Below, in pieces: positions 1-9,100 of a DNA stretch of 64,000 nt. Source of the DNA: Paraburkholderia edwinii (GTDB lineage: Bacteria > Pseudomonadota > Gammaproteobacteria > Burkholderiales > Burkholderiaceae); NCBI RefSeq assembly GCF_019428685.1, contig NZ_CP080095.1, forward strand, positions 4,154,001 to 4,218,000, written 5' to 3'. The notes under the pieces are model-generated. The model was given only the letters and a program-made list of their open reading frames with translations, was not told the origin of the DNA and made no database searches. How positions within the stretch are numbered: position 1 is the stretch's first letter; each line of letters begins with the position of its first letter. The position numbers and the translations under genes were made by a program.

Positions 1-1802
1 CCATTCGCGTTTGCCGTGTCGCGGCTCAACCCGGCCGTACTGTCGTGCCCGGTACCCGCATCACCACGCACGGTAATCGTCCCGGGGCTTACCGCCGCGT
101 ACGTCGTACCCGACGCGTCGTCACTTACACCCGACGCACCGAAACCACTCGGCCCCATTCCCGCAATGCCGGTTGTACCCCCACCACTGTTCGTGCTGAC
201 ACCAAAGCTGACAGTCGAACCCGAGTACTCCGCCTGGTTCTGCAGGTTCGTATAGTCGAGCGTCTGCGTCGACAGCGAGTTCTTGTCCGGCGATGCGGTA
301 CTGGCGATAACGCCGCCATCCAGCTGCGTGTGGTTACCGACGTAAATGTCAAACCCACCGCTACCCGCGCTGATACCGCTTTGCTGGTTCACCGACTGGA
401 AGTTGTCCTTGATGGTCTGATCGCTCGCATTCGCGCTGCCGCTGACCGTCTGTCCATAGCAGAACGGCGGCACGCAGATGCTCGCCTGGAACCCGGCGCT
501 CGCCTGCTGGCTGTTATACGCATTCGTATCCTGCACACTCTGGATGTTCAGGTCACGGCCTACGTTGGCATCAACCGTATTGCCCGCTACTTCCGCACCG
601 CGCAGGTTCGTATCGCGCCCGCTCGTGATGGCGACCGTGCCGCTCGCATTGATCTGCGTATCGTGGTTCGTCGTGCCGTTGCCATTGGCGTTACCCTTCG
701 CGCCATTCGCGGCCAGTTCGAGCGTAAAGCCATTCTGCGCGCCGCCCAGCCCAAAGCCGACGCCGATACTCGCATTAGTGCTGCTGTTGCTGCTCGTCTG
801 CTGGCTCGTATCCTTCGCACTTTGCAGATTGATGTCGCGGGCCGCGTTCAGCGCCACATCATGCGCGGTGATTTGCGTACCACGCGCATTGATGTCGCCG
901 TCCGTCGCATAGCCCGCTCCATCCTTGTTGCCGCTTCCGGTCGCGACGAGCGTCGCCGTACCACCAGCCGTGAGCGTACTGCCACTGTTCGTGGTCGAAC
1001 TGCTTTGAGCTTCGGCGTGGCTAGTACCGCCACCAACACTCACAGTCGCCTTGATCACTGCCGGCGCCTGGCCACTAGCCGCCGCGCCGGGTGCGTTGTA
1101 CACGGCGAGCGCCGCCTGGGCCACATCGAGCGCCGCAAGACGCGAGTCGCCCGCATGGCTTGCCTGGTTCAAGCTGCGATTGACGGTTGCCGCCGTATCC
1201 CCCGCCACACCGCCCAGCGCAAACGTGACGCCAAACTGGCTCGCGCTCTGGCTCATGCTGCTTTGCTGCGCGTCCGTGCCGGGATCGAGGTTCAGGTTCT
1301 TCCCGATCAACGTCAGGTCCTGACCCGCGTACAGGTCGGAGCCCTGCACCGTCACATCCTGCTTTGCGTCCAGCGTCACGTTGCCGTTGCCGCTCACAAT
1401 CTGGCTGCGGATTGTGCTCTGCGTCTGCGCGGCCGTGTCCTGCACCATGTGGCTGTTCGATACACCCTGGCTGAAGCCGGTGCCGGTACCGTTGCTACCC
1501 AGATCGCCGAACTGGTGACTGCTCGACTCCTCATGGTTCGTGCTGGTTTCGGTGCCCGCCAGCACATTGATCGCCCCTTGGGTAGCGATAAGGTCGACGC
1601 CCTGTGTTCCGCTAATGCCAGAACCCACCACGTCGATATCGCCCGTGTGACTCTTCACGATCACGCTGTTGCCACTCACCACGCTGGCAGTCTGTGTCGT
1701 CGCCGAGCCATTGCTGTCCGCATTACCGCGCCCGGCGTTATAAAGCGACGAACTGATGCCGCTACTGTTCGGCCCGCCGGTGACCCAACGCACGAAATCG
1801 CC
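1..1802 (-). pseudogene. cdiA/FHA-type hemagglutinin fragment (start of a displaced module)
   Basis: The minus strand is open throughout and encodes part of a CdiA/filamentous hemagglutinin repeat region, matching residues about 2283-2883 of the full-length cdiA at 6195-16277. The frame runs off the left edge. Its upstream end is abrupt: homology stops at about 1802 and an in-frame stop lies at 1827-1829, so there is no start, signal peptide or TPS domain. It begins only 8 bases after the end of the preceding immunity gene, as expected for a displaced cdiA 3' segment joined by recombination. By analogy with the main cdiA, a pre-toxin motif, a toxin tail and an immunity gene should follow outside the window. 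Whether any of it is translated cannot be told. Confidence 0.8.
1..1802. repeat. 1.8-kb direct repeat, copy 1
   Basis: This stretch matches 7630-9431 in the same orientation with an offset of 7629 bases. Up to about base 1728 I see no difference by eye, and the shadow translations of the two copies agree. About six substitutions crowd the last 75 bases (for example near 1729, 1743-1744 and 1755), after which the copies diverge completely. The left end of the repeat is not visible because it reaches the window edge. Confidence 0.95.
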
Positions 1803-1809
1803 AACCTGA

Positions 1810-2076
1810 TTACTTCTCCCAACCAGTTATTGGCGGAGCCGTAATGATAAAAGCGGTATGCTCGGGTAGTTTCGAACGAATGAATTCGATTGCAGCCAAG
1901 TTGTTTTCGTGTGCAGAACTTCGGTCTATCGGTGGATCGGCGCCATCCCATATGCAGTCGATGCGCGCCTCGAACTTGGGGTTGTGCCAAATGCCCCCTT
2001 CAATTCGAGCGACAAGTAACCCTCGCCGTGCCGCTTGTTCGCAGACGGCAATTGCCGCCTCGGCCGTGAGCTTCAT
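1810..2076 (-). CDS. Colicin E5-type immunity protein (ImmE5-like)
   Basis: This encodes an 88-aa cytosolic protein. From residue 1 it follows the pattern I recall for colicin E5 immunity protein: MKL, AAI.VC..AA..GL, an I.GG.W.NP.F block, ENN.AIE.I and TAFIIT near the end. ImmE5 is about 83 aa and binds the E5 RNase domain in its active cleft. I chose the ATG at 2076 because family homology starts there and GGAAG stands 7-8 bases upstream. A longer frame to 2163 would overlap the toxin stop by 4 bases, as the other pair here does, but adds 29 unrelated residues. It follows the E5-like orphan module directly, so it is almost certainly the cognate immunity gene. Confidence 0.8.
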   Translation of the reverse strand: MKLTAEAAIAVCEQAARRGLLVARIEGGIWHNPKFEARIDCIWDGADPPIDRSSAHENNLAAIEFIRSKLPEHTAFIITAPPITGWEK

Positions 2077-2159
2077 AACAACACTTCCATGAAGCAAGAA
2101 GAAATCTTCTGGATCGGTGTAACGCCTTGACCGATCAACAAGGGTATTTCTAGTCCGAC

Positions 2160-5081
2160 TCATTTTGAATTACTCCACTTAATCCGACCGTCCGCCACCC
2201 AATCCGGATCGGTCTTATCGCTGACCTGAACAACTTCACCTGTTCTGTCATTGACAACAACGTAGCCATTCGGCGATCCATATACTGTCGCAGGATCACT
2301 CCTGGCTACACCGTCTGGCGACTTCCCGGCAGACCGGTTGTCAACACTTGTTCCAGTTGGGCCGTTCTTGATAGCTGCCTGAATATCGCTCTCGGTCCAG
2401 CCTCGTTCCCCGAGTTGATCGGCAATTTTTTTGTCGATTACAGGCTTTACATCTCCCATAGTCAGTGGACCGCTCAAGAGGCCATTGAGCACGTCATCCA
2501 CTATTGACGTAATAAGCCCCTCCACGGTTGCCTGCACTCCCTGAGGCGTCACCAACGGACTTGGCTTGATCGTAGGATCAAGTTCCGTCGCCGGGTCGAC
2601 AATCACGCCATCGCCCTTGCTTGCCGCCTCACCCTTAAGTCCTGGCACTTTAATAAGTCCCGCCAGCCACGGCGCCGTCGAGGTCTGCATCAACTGATTG
2701 TTCTCAACCTCGACCTTACCGCCCCCAGTCGCCGCCGTCGCGTCCAGACCTGCCGTCACCGCGATACCCGCGATAAGGCTCGTCACCACATTTTCACGCG
2801 CCTCACGTTCCGACGCCGTCAGATTGTCTGTTGATTTAAGTAAACTTCCTATCACCGAACTCGCCGCCGCCCCCATCGCACCCGCACCGCAACTCGCCCC
2901 CGACCCCGCCGCGCCCGCGCAACCCACAATCGCGTGCAATGCCGCGCGCGCCGTTTCGCCTTCCGGCGTCTGATCAAGGCTGAGTGTATTGATCAGCGCC
3001 TTGACCTGGCTTGCCCCAAGCTCCTGCAGATAGGTCACCGTCGCAGCCTGTGCATACTGACCGACCCCACCGGTCACATTCCCGCCTGCCGCAACCGTCA
3101 ACGCCGTCAGCACCTGACGATACGAACCACCCGGTCCCCAATCCTTGTTGAGCTCATCTGCGCGTTGCTGCGCTTCAGCTCTTTGCTCAGGCGTCAGACT
3201 CGGATCGTTCGCAGCCTTGCTCGCGGCGTCCGCCTCCTTCGCCCGGTCGGATACGAACGTCCCAACCTGATTGATGAACTGGCTGGTGATATCAAACCCA
3301 GCCTCAATCTTGTCCTTATCGAAGATCGGCGCGATCGTTGCCTGCGTACCGGTCGTATCCCGGTTGATACTGGCCACCGCCTCCTCAGCGGTCTGGCCGG
3401 TCAGTTGCTGTTGCTTGGTCCCATCGGTAATGTTGATGGCGCCGCCGCTGATCGCACTCTTTGTCGTCGAACTGGCATCGCCCGATGCGCTCAACGCGAT
3501 CGGCGGCGCGACAGCAAAGCCGCCCTTGTCGCCACCGGTATTGGGCAAGGTCGTACCCGGCACCGGGTTGATGTTCGTTGCCACACCCGTCTGGGTCTTA
3601 CCGAGATCGACGCCATACCCACCGCTGACCCCGACGGACGACCCATCATACGAGGCTTGATTCTCGATATCGCTGTGCGTAAGCGTCGCAGTCGTCAGCG
3701 AGTTCAGCCCATTTTCAATCGCAACATCGCTACTCGAAATCACACCGCCTTTCAGATCGGTGTTGCCCTTCACGTTAATCTGGAAGCCACCATCCCCGGC
3801 ATGAACGCCAGATTGCTCAGTCACGCTCGCGTAGTCGCTATTGAGCTTCTCCTGACTGAAGTTCGCCGCCACACTCGACCCAGCGCCATAACAAATAGGC
3901 GGCACACAAACACTAATCGACACCCCGCCACTAACCTGCTTCGAGTCGTAGTGACTCGTATCCTGCAGGCTCGCGATGTTCAGATCGCCGCCCACATTCG
4001 CAACCACCTGCTGAGCGTCGGCAACAGCACCAATCAGATTCGTATCCCCACCCGACTGCAACGTAAGCGTGTTCCCCGCACTGACATGCGTATTCGTCCA
4101 CGTCGTATCGCTGCTGTTGCCGTTACCCTTGGTGCCCGATACACCCAGCTGGAACGACAGGCCGTTCTGCTGTCCCAAGCTCAACGTCGCGCCGATACTT
4201 GCGCTCGAGCCACTGTTCGTGCTCGACACGCTATCGGAGTTCTGCGCCGCGTGAAGGTTGATATCACCCGCAGCGATCAACGTCGTGTTATTGCCAGCCG
4301 AGAGATTGCTGCCGATCACATTGATGTCGCTGTCAGCGCCCGCACCGGCGGCCGCAATCGTCAGGTTGTGCCCGGCGGTGATCGAACTGCCAGCCGCAGT
4401 GCTCGATGACGCGCTCGAATTGCTATTGCTATGACTCGTACCGAGCGACACACTGATGCCGATGCCGCCGACAGCCGACGGGTTGCTTGCCACCGCATCG
4501 ATCGCATTCTTCACGGCGAGTCCAGTGGTCACCGCCGCAAGCGCATCGAGCCGCGCGTCGCCATTGGTGTGCTTCACATCCTGCCGCATCTGGTTCGCCG
4601 TCATCGCGGCCGCAATCACCGGGTTGCTGATGCCCGCGGTAATCGCCGTCTGACTGAACGATTGCTGCTCGCTCTGGCTAAACGTGTTCTGGGCCGCGTC
4701 GATCGTGACCGTCTTGCCGGCAAGCCCCAGGTCATTCGCGGCATACAGGATGGCGTCCGTCGCGTGCAGATCGTTACCGGCCACCACCGTCAGATTGCCG
4801 TTCACCGAACCGATCATGCTGCTGTTGTTCGTCACCTGGGTCATCTGCTGCGCGTCGGTCGTCTTGCGCACGCCGAAGCTGTAACCCTGCAGGCCGCCGT
4901 CCAGCTGGTTCAGCGCCGTCATCCCCGACAGGAACCCCCATTCACGCTTGCTGTAGTCGGTCTGTGTGCTTTCGGTATCCTGTGAAGTCGTGATGGTGAC
5001 GTCGTGTGCCGCCTTCAGCGTCACGTCGTTCGTGCCGACAATGTTGCTGCCCGTGACGTTGATGTCGTGGCCGCTAGCCAC
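2160..5081 (-). CDS. Orphan CdiA C-terminal module with VENN motif and colicin E5-like RNase tail
   Basis: This is a displaced 3' segment of a CdiA-type exoprotein. It has FHA-like repeats (SG.DINVTGSNIVG type), then a pre-toxin region ending in VENN (residues 792-795, bases 2697-2708). A 182-residue tail ends in a GWT..DI..AIKNGPTGTS segment, ATVYG, YVVVNDRTGEVVQVSD and DPDW. That pattern and the ImmE5-like neighbour point to a colicin E5-type RNase, a family that cleaves tRNA anticodons. There is no signal peptide or TPS domain. The frame is open back to about 5156 without an ATG; the nearest start is a GTG at 5081. It is probably silent unless recombined into the main cdiA, but it is intact as an orphan cassette. 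Confidence 0.75.
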   Translation of the reverse strand: MASGHDINVTGSNIVGTNDVTLKAAHDVTITTSQDTESTQTDYSKREWGFLSGMTALNQLDGGLQGYSFGVRKTTDAQQMTQVTNNSSMIGSVNGNLTVVAGNDLHATDAILYAANDLGLAGKTVTIDAAQNTFSQSEQQSFSQTAITAGISNPVIAAAMTANQMRQDVKHTNGDARLDALAAVTTGLAVKNAIDAVASNPSAVGGIGISVSLGTSHSNSNSSASSSTAAGSSITAGHNLTIAAAGAGADSDINVIGSNLSAGNNTTLIAAGDINLHAAQNSDSVSSTNSGSSASIGATLSLGQQNGLSFQLGVSGTKGNGNSSDTTWTNTHVSAGNTLTLQSGGDTNLIGAVADAQQVVANVGGDLNIASLQDTSHYDSKQVSGGVSISVCVPPICYGAGSSVAANFSQEKLNSDYASVTEQSGVHAGDGGFQINVKGNTDLKGGVISSSDVAIENGLNSLTTATLTHSDIENQASYDGSSVGVSGGYGVDLGKTQTGVATNINPVPGTTLPNTGGDKGGFAVAPPIALSASGDASSTTKSAISGGAINITDGTKQQQLTGQTAEEAVASINRDTTGTQATIAPIFDKDKIEAGFDITSQFINQVGTFVSDRAKEADAASKAANDPSLTPEQRAEAQQRADELNKDWGPGGSYRQVLTALTVAAGGNVTGGVGQYAQAATVTYLQELGASQVKALINTLSLDQTPEGETARAALHAIVGCAGAAGSGASCGAGAMGAAASSVIGSLLKSTDNLTASEREARENVVTSLIAGIAVTAGLDATAATGGGKVEVENNQLMQTSTAPWLAGLIKVPGLKGEAASKGDGVIVDPATELDPTIKPSPLVTPQGVQATVEGLITSIVDDVLNGLLSGPLTMGDVKPVIDKKIADQLGERGWTESDIQAAIKNGPTGTSVDNRSAGKSPDGVARSDPATVYGSPNGYVVVNDRTGEVVQVSDKTDPDWVADGRIKWSNSK

Positions 5082-5240
5082 GTTGACGCTATCAACCGAA
5101 ACGCTGCTGATGTAGCGCGTAACGTCGTGCCATGATTTTTCTGCCGCGCCGGTACATTACCGGGTGTCGGCGTTAAAATTCGTGAACATCAAAACGAAGT
5201 TCCATCCAGCTACGCAGCAATCAACGTATTTTCCCCGGCG

Positions 5241-5810
5241 ATGAACACAGACGATAAACGACTCGACGAGATCAGCAAATATCTTAGTTATGTACTTCGC
5301 CATGAGCCTCAGACGATTGGCCTGCAGCTCGATGCCGAAGGCTGGGCCAGTATTGATTCTTTGATTACCAGCGCAGCCAAATACGGGCGTTCTCTCGACC
5401 GAACAACAATTCAAACGGTTGTCGCGAACAACGACAAGAAGAGATTTTCCATTTCTGACGATGGTAAGCGAATCCGTGCTATACAGGGTCATTCCACGCC
5501 AGCCGTACAACGCAAATATTCCGAAAAGGAGCCACCCGAAGTTCTTTATCACGGCACGGCAACTCGCTTTTTAAAATCTATCCACGAACTGGGACTGAAA
5601 GCAGGCGCCCGCCACCATGTGCACTTATCGCAAGATATACCCACGGCACTTGCCGTTGGCCAACGATATGGAAAACCGGCGGTTCTCGAGATTCAAGCAA
5701 TGCGAATGCATCGACAGGGTTTCAAATTTTTTCTGGCTGAGAACGGCGTCTGGCTAACCCAAGGCGTGCCGGCTGAATTCCTCAACACACTTGACAAGCT
5801 CAGTTCTTGA
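5241..5810 (+). CDS. kptA: RNA 2'-phosphotransferase (KptA/Tpt1)
   Basis: This 189-aa protein closely follows E. coli KptA along its whole length: ISKYLSYVLRHEP near residues 11-23, NDKKRF, the IRAIQGHST block, LYHGTATRF, RHHVHLS and FFLAENGVWLT. The conserved Arg, His, Arg and Arg of the family appear present. KptA uses NAD+ to remove an internal 2'-phosphate from RNA by a two-step ADP-ribosyl transfer; its natural role in bacteria is unclear. It lies on the opposite strand inside the CDI island, is visibly more AT-rich than its surroundings, and overlaps the 3' end of the convergent immunity candidate by 11 bases. No convincing ribosome binding site precedes the ATG. Confidence 0.95.
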   Translation: MNTDDKRLDEISKYLSYVLRHEPQTIGLQLDAEGWASIDSLITSAAKYGRSLDRTTIQTVVANNDKKRFSISDDGKRIRAIQGHSTPAVQRKYSEKEPPEVLYHGTATRFLKSIHELGLKAGARHHVHLSQDIPTALAVGQRYGKPAVLEIQAMRMHRQGFKFFLAENGVWLTQGVPAEFLNTLDKLSS

Positions 5811-6198
5811 GCGTGACCCCTCCGGCAAACGCGATCAGTAAAAGATTCTCCGATAAAAACGCGATGCTATAGTGTCGAACCACACGGGAGCCACCAAAAT
5901 GTTGCGCCCAAGCGATGGCCGCTTCCGAGTCAGGATATTCGACGAGAGCACCTTGTAAGATGGGAGCCGCGTCGCCTTTATCGATGCCGAGCATGGAAGG
6001 TCCCGGAAACACCTGGACATAAAACGAGCAAACAGAAGTAAAACGCAATTCTCGTTCACACAAGCCGGTTTCTCCGTCATAGGCCACAGTAACTACCAGT
6101 TCAGTTCCCTCTGTCCTGATTTTTACGCCGCTCTCCCCGTAGCCCGGAAGCCACTCGTATGGATCAAGAATCTCCAAGCTGCGACCGATCTTCATCAT
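5800..6198 (-). CDS. cdiI: Putative immunity protein for the main CdiA toxin
   Basis: This encodes a 132-aa protein of unknown family. Its start overlaps the cdiA stop in an ATGA, and a second ATG follows at once, so 6198 and 6195 are both possible starts. It is less GC-rich than cdiA and has no signal peptide. Position directly behind the toxin-encoding end of cdiA, small size, translational coupling and unusual base composition fit a cognate immunity protein, which should bind the incoming toxin in the cytoplasm. The function is inferred from context only. Confidence 0.65.
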   Translation of the reverse strand: MMKIGRSLEILDPYEWLPGYGESGVKIRTEGTELVVTVAYDGETGLCERELRFTSVCSFYVQVFPGPSMLGIDKGDAAPILQGALVEYPDSEAAIAWAQHFGGSRVVRHYSIAFLSENLLLIAFAGGVTLKN

Positions 6199-9100
6199 TT
6201 TGTCCCTTTTGGCACGTTAGGAGTGCCCGTCGGCGGTAACTTGTTTCGCGCCAATTGACGAGCAGCCAAGTAATCGAATGTCGTTCCAGCTGACATGCCC
6301 GGCACCTGTAAACCGGTTTGGTTCGCACCATACCATTGCGACTGAGGAACTCCTGCGCGGCTCAACGCGACGGAGGTGCGCGTATTCAGTATTAGTTGCG
6401 TTCCATCGGCAGTAACCACGTAATCGACCGGTAGCTGGCTTGGGCTGATCAGTCCGCTTTTGATCGCTGCAGCCAAATCGTCGACAGTGTTGATCGGCAT
6501 CCCGGCAATTTGGCTATATTTCGCCGCCCCTTCAATGCTAAACGCCTCAGCTGCATTTATGGACGATTGTGCGAAATTAGCGTTTGCTACCGATCCGACG
6601 ACCGCGCTGTTTGCTGCCGCTGCGTCGAATATCGCACCGAGTACCCCCGACACAATTTTACCCGCCATCCCGCCAAGTGCGATATTTTCAAGCGGATACG
6701 TCGGCGACACTGATCCGTTCAGCGTCGACGCCTGCTGCAACGTGCTCTGTTCCAGCCACTGGATCTGCTGTTGGACTGTTGCGTTCCCGATTGGCTGCCA
6801 ACCCGTCGTCGCTAGCGTATTTCCCGGTCCAAATTGATTTAGCGAGCCCAGCGGACCGTTCGCAAACAGTGTCGTGTCGCTAGCCTGCGCCGGCGTTGAT
6901 TGGAACGAGCTCACGACAGAACCATCCGCAACAATCGGATTACCCGTTGTACCGTAGAGCGGCTGACCGGCCATCGACTGAACCGTCTGTTGAGCGATAT
7001 TAAGGTCGCTGAGGAATCGATCCAGAGGAGCGTAGTTCCCGGACGCCTGCGCCGCCTGCGTCAGTTGGTCCACATAGGCATTCAACTGCTGAGCCGCCTG
7101 CGTATCGACATCGGCACTCGCGGCAACCGTCAGCATGGAGTTCCAGTATTGGGCTATAGTCGCCTGGTCCTGCGGATTCTGGGCAATATTGGCGGCGATC
7201 TCATTCGCCTTCTGCTGCAGTTTTTGCTTCTCATCCGGATGCAACTGCCGATTGTACAAATCCGCACCCAACGCCCCATTCGCCCCGCTCATCGCACCGC
7301 CGGCACCACCCAGCGCACCACCTGCCAAAGCCCCCGCCGCACCCGAAGCGATGTTGCCAGCCAGTGCCCCACCGCCCGCGTGTGCTGCCGCATTTCCAGC
7401 AATATCCCCCGCCACCGTCCCACCGACAGCGCCCGCAACGTTCCCACCGCCCAGCGCCGCACCCAGCGCAGCCACAGCCGCATGGGACGCGATCCGCGCT
7501 GCACTGTCCTCTTCCCAATGCTCTGCACGACCGATATCACCCACCACCTGCATGCCGACCTGCACCACCCCTTGCTGGACCGCCATGTCGTTCGACACAT
7601 TCTGCGCATCGAACGTGTTCGCCACCGACCCATTCGCGTTTGCCGTGTCGCGGCTCAACCCGGCCGTACTGTCGTGCCCGGTACCCGCATCACCACGCAC
7701 GGTAATCGTCCCGGGGCTTACCGCCGCGTACGTCGTACCCGACGCGTCGTCACTTACACCCGACGCACCGAAACCACTCGGCCCCATTCCCGCAATGCCG
7801 GTTGTACCCCCACCACTGTTCGTGCTGACACCAAAGCTGACAGTCGAACCCGAGTACTCCGCCTGGTTCTGCAGGTTCGTATAGTCGAGCGTCTGCGTCG
7901 ACAGCGAGTTCTTGTCCGGCGATGCGGTACTGGCGATAACGCCGCCATCCAGCTGCGTGTGGTTACCGACGTAAATGTCAAACCCACCGCTACCCGCGCT
8001 GATACCGCTTTGCTGGTTCACCGACTGGAAGTTGTCCTTGATGGTCTGATCGCTCGCATTCGCGCTGCCGCTGACCGTCTGTCCATAGCAGAACGGCGGC
8101 ACGCAGATGCTCGCCTGGAACCCGGCGCTCGCCTGCTGGCTGTTATACGCATTCGTATCCTGCACACTCTGGATGTTCAGGTCACGGCCTACGTTGGCAT
8201 CAACCGTATTGCCCGCTACTTCCGCACCGCGCAGGTTCGTATCGCGCCCGCTCGTGATGGCGACCGTGCCGCTCGCATTGATCTGCGTATCGTGGTTCGT
8301 CGTGCCGTTGCCATTGGCGTTACCCTTCGCGCCATTCGCGGCCAGTTCGAGCGTAAAGCCATTCTGCGCGCCGCCCAGCCCAAAGCCGACGCCGATACTC
8401 GCATTAGTGCTGCTGTTGCTGCTCGTCTGCTGGCTCGTATCCTTCGCACTTTGCAGATTGATGTCGCGGGCCGCGTTCAGCGCCACATCATGCGCGGTGA
8501 TTTGCGTACCACGCGCATTGATGTCGCCGTCCGTCGCATAGCCCGCTCCATCCTTGTTGCCGCTTCCGGTCGCGACGAGCGTCGCCGTACCACCAGCCGT
8601 GAGCGTACTGCCACTGTTCGTGGTCGAACTGCTTTGAGCTTCGGCGTGGCTAGTACCGCCACCAACACTCACAGTCGCCTTGATCACTGCCGGCGCCTGG
8701 CCACTAGCCGCCGCGCCGGGTGCGTTGTACACGGCGAGCGCCGCCTGGGCCACATCGAGCGCCGCAAGACGCGAGTCGCCCGCATGGCTTGCCTGGTTCA
8801 AGCTGCGATTGACGGTTGCCGCCGTATCCCCCGCCACACCGCCCAGCGCAAACGTGACGCCAAACTGGCTCGCGCTCTGGCTCATGCTGCTTTGCTGCGC
8901 GTCCGTGCCGGGATCGAGGTTCAGGTTCTTCCCGATCAACGTCAGGTCCTGACCCGCGTACAGGTCGGAGCCCTGCACCGTCACATCCTGCTTTGCGTCC
9001 AGCGTCACGTTGCCGTTGCCGCTCACAATCTGGCTGCGGATTGTGCTCTGCGTCTGCGCGGCCGTGTCCTGCACCATGTGGCTGTTCGATACACCCTGGC

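Noticed and set aside
45..1844. Long plus-strand open frame opposite the cdiA fragment, with a longer version at 6900-9476
   Set aside because: It is the antisense shadow of the hemagglutinin frame: Arg/His/Ala-rich, no family resemblance, and duplicated only because the repeat is duplicated.
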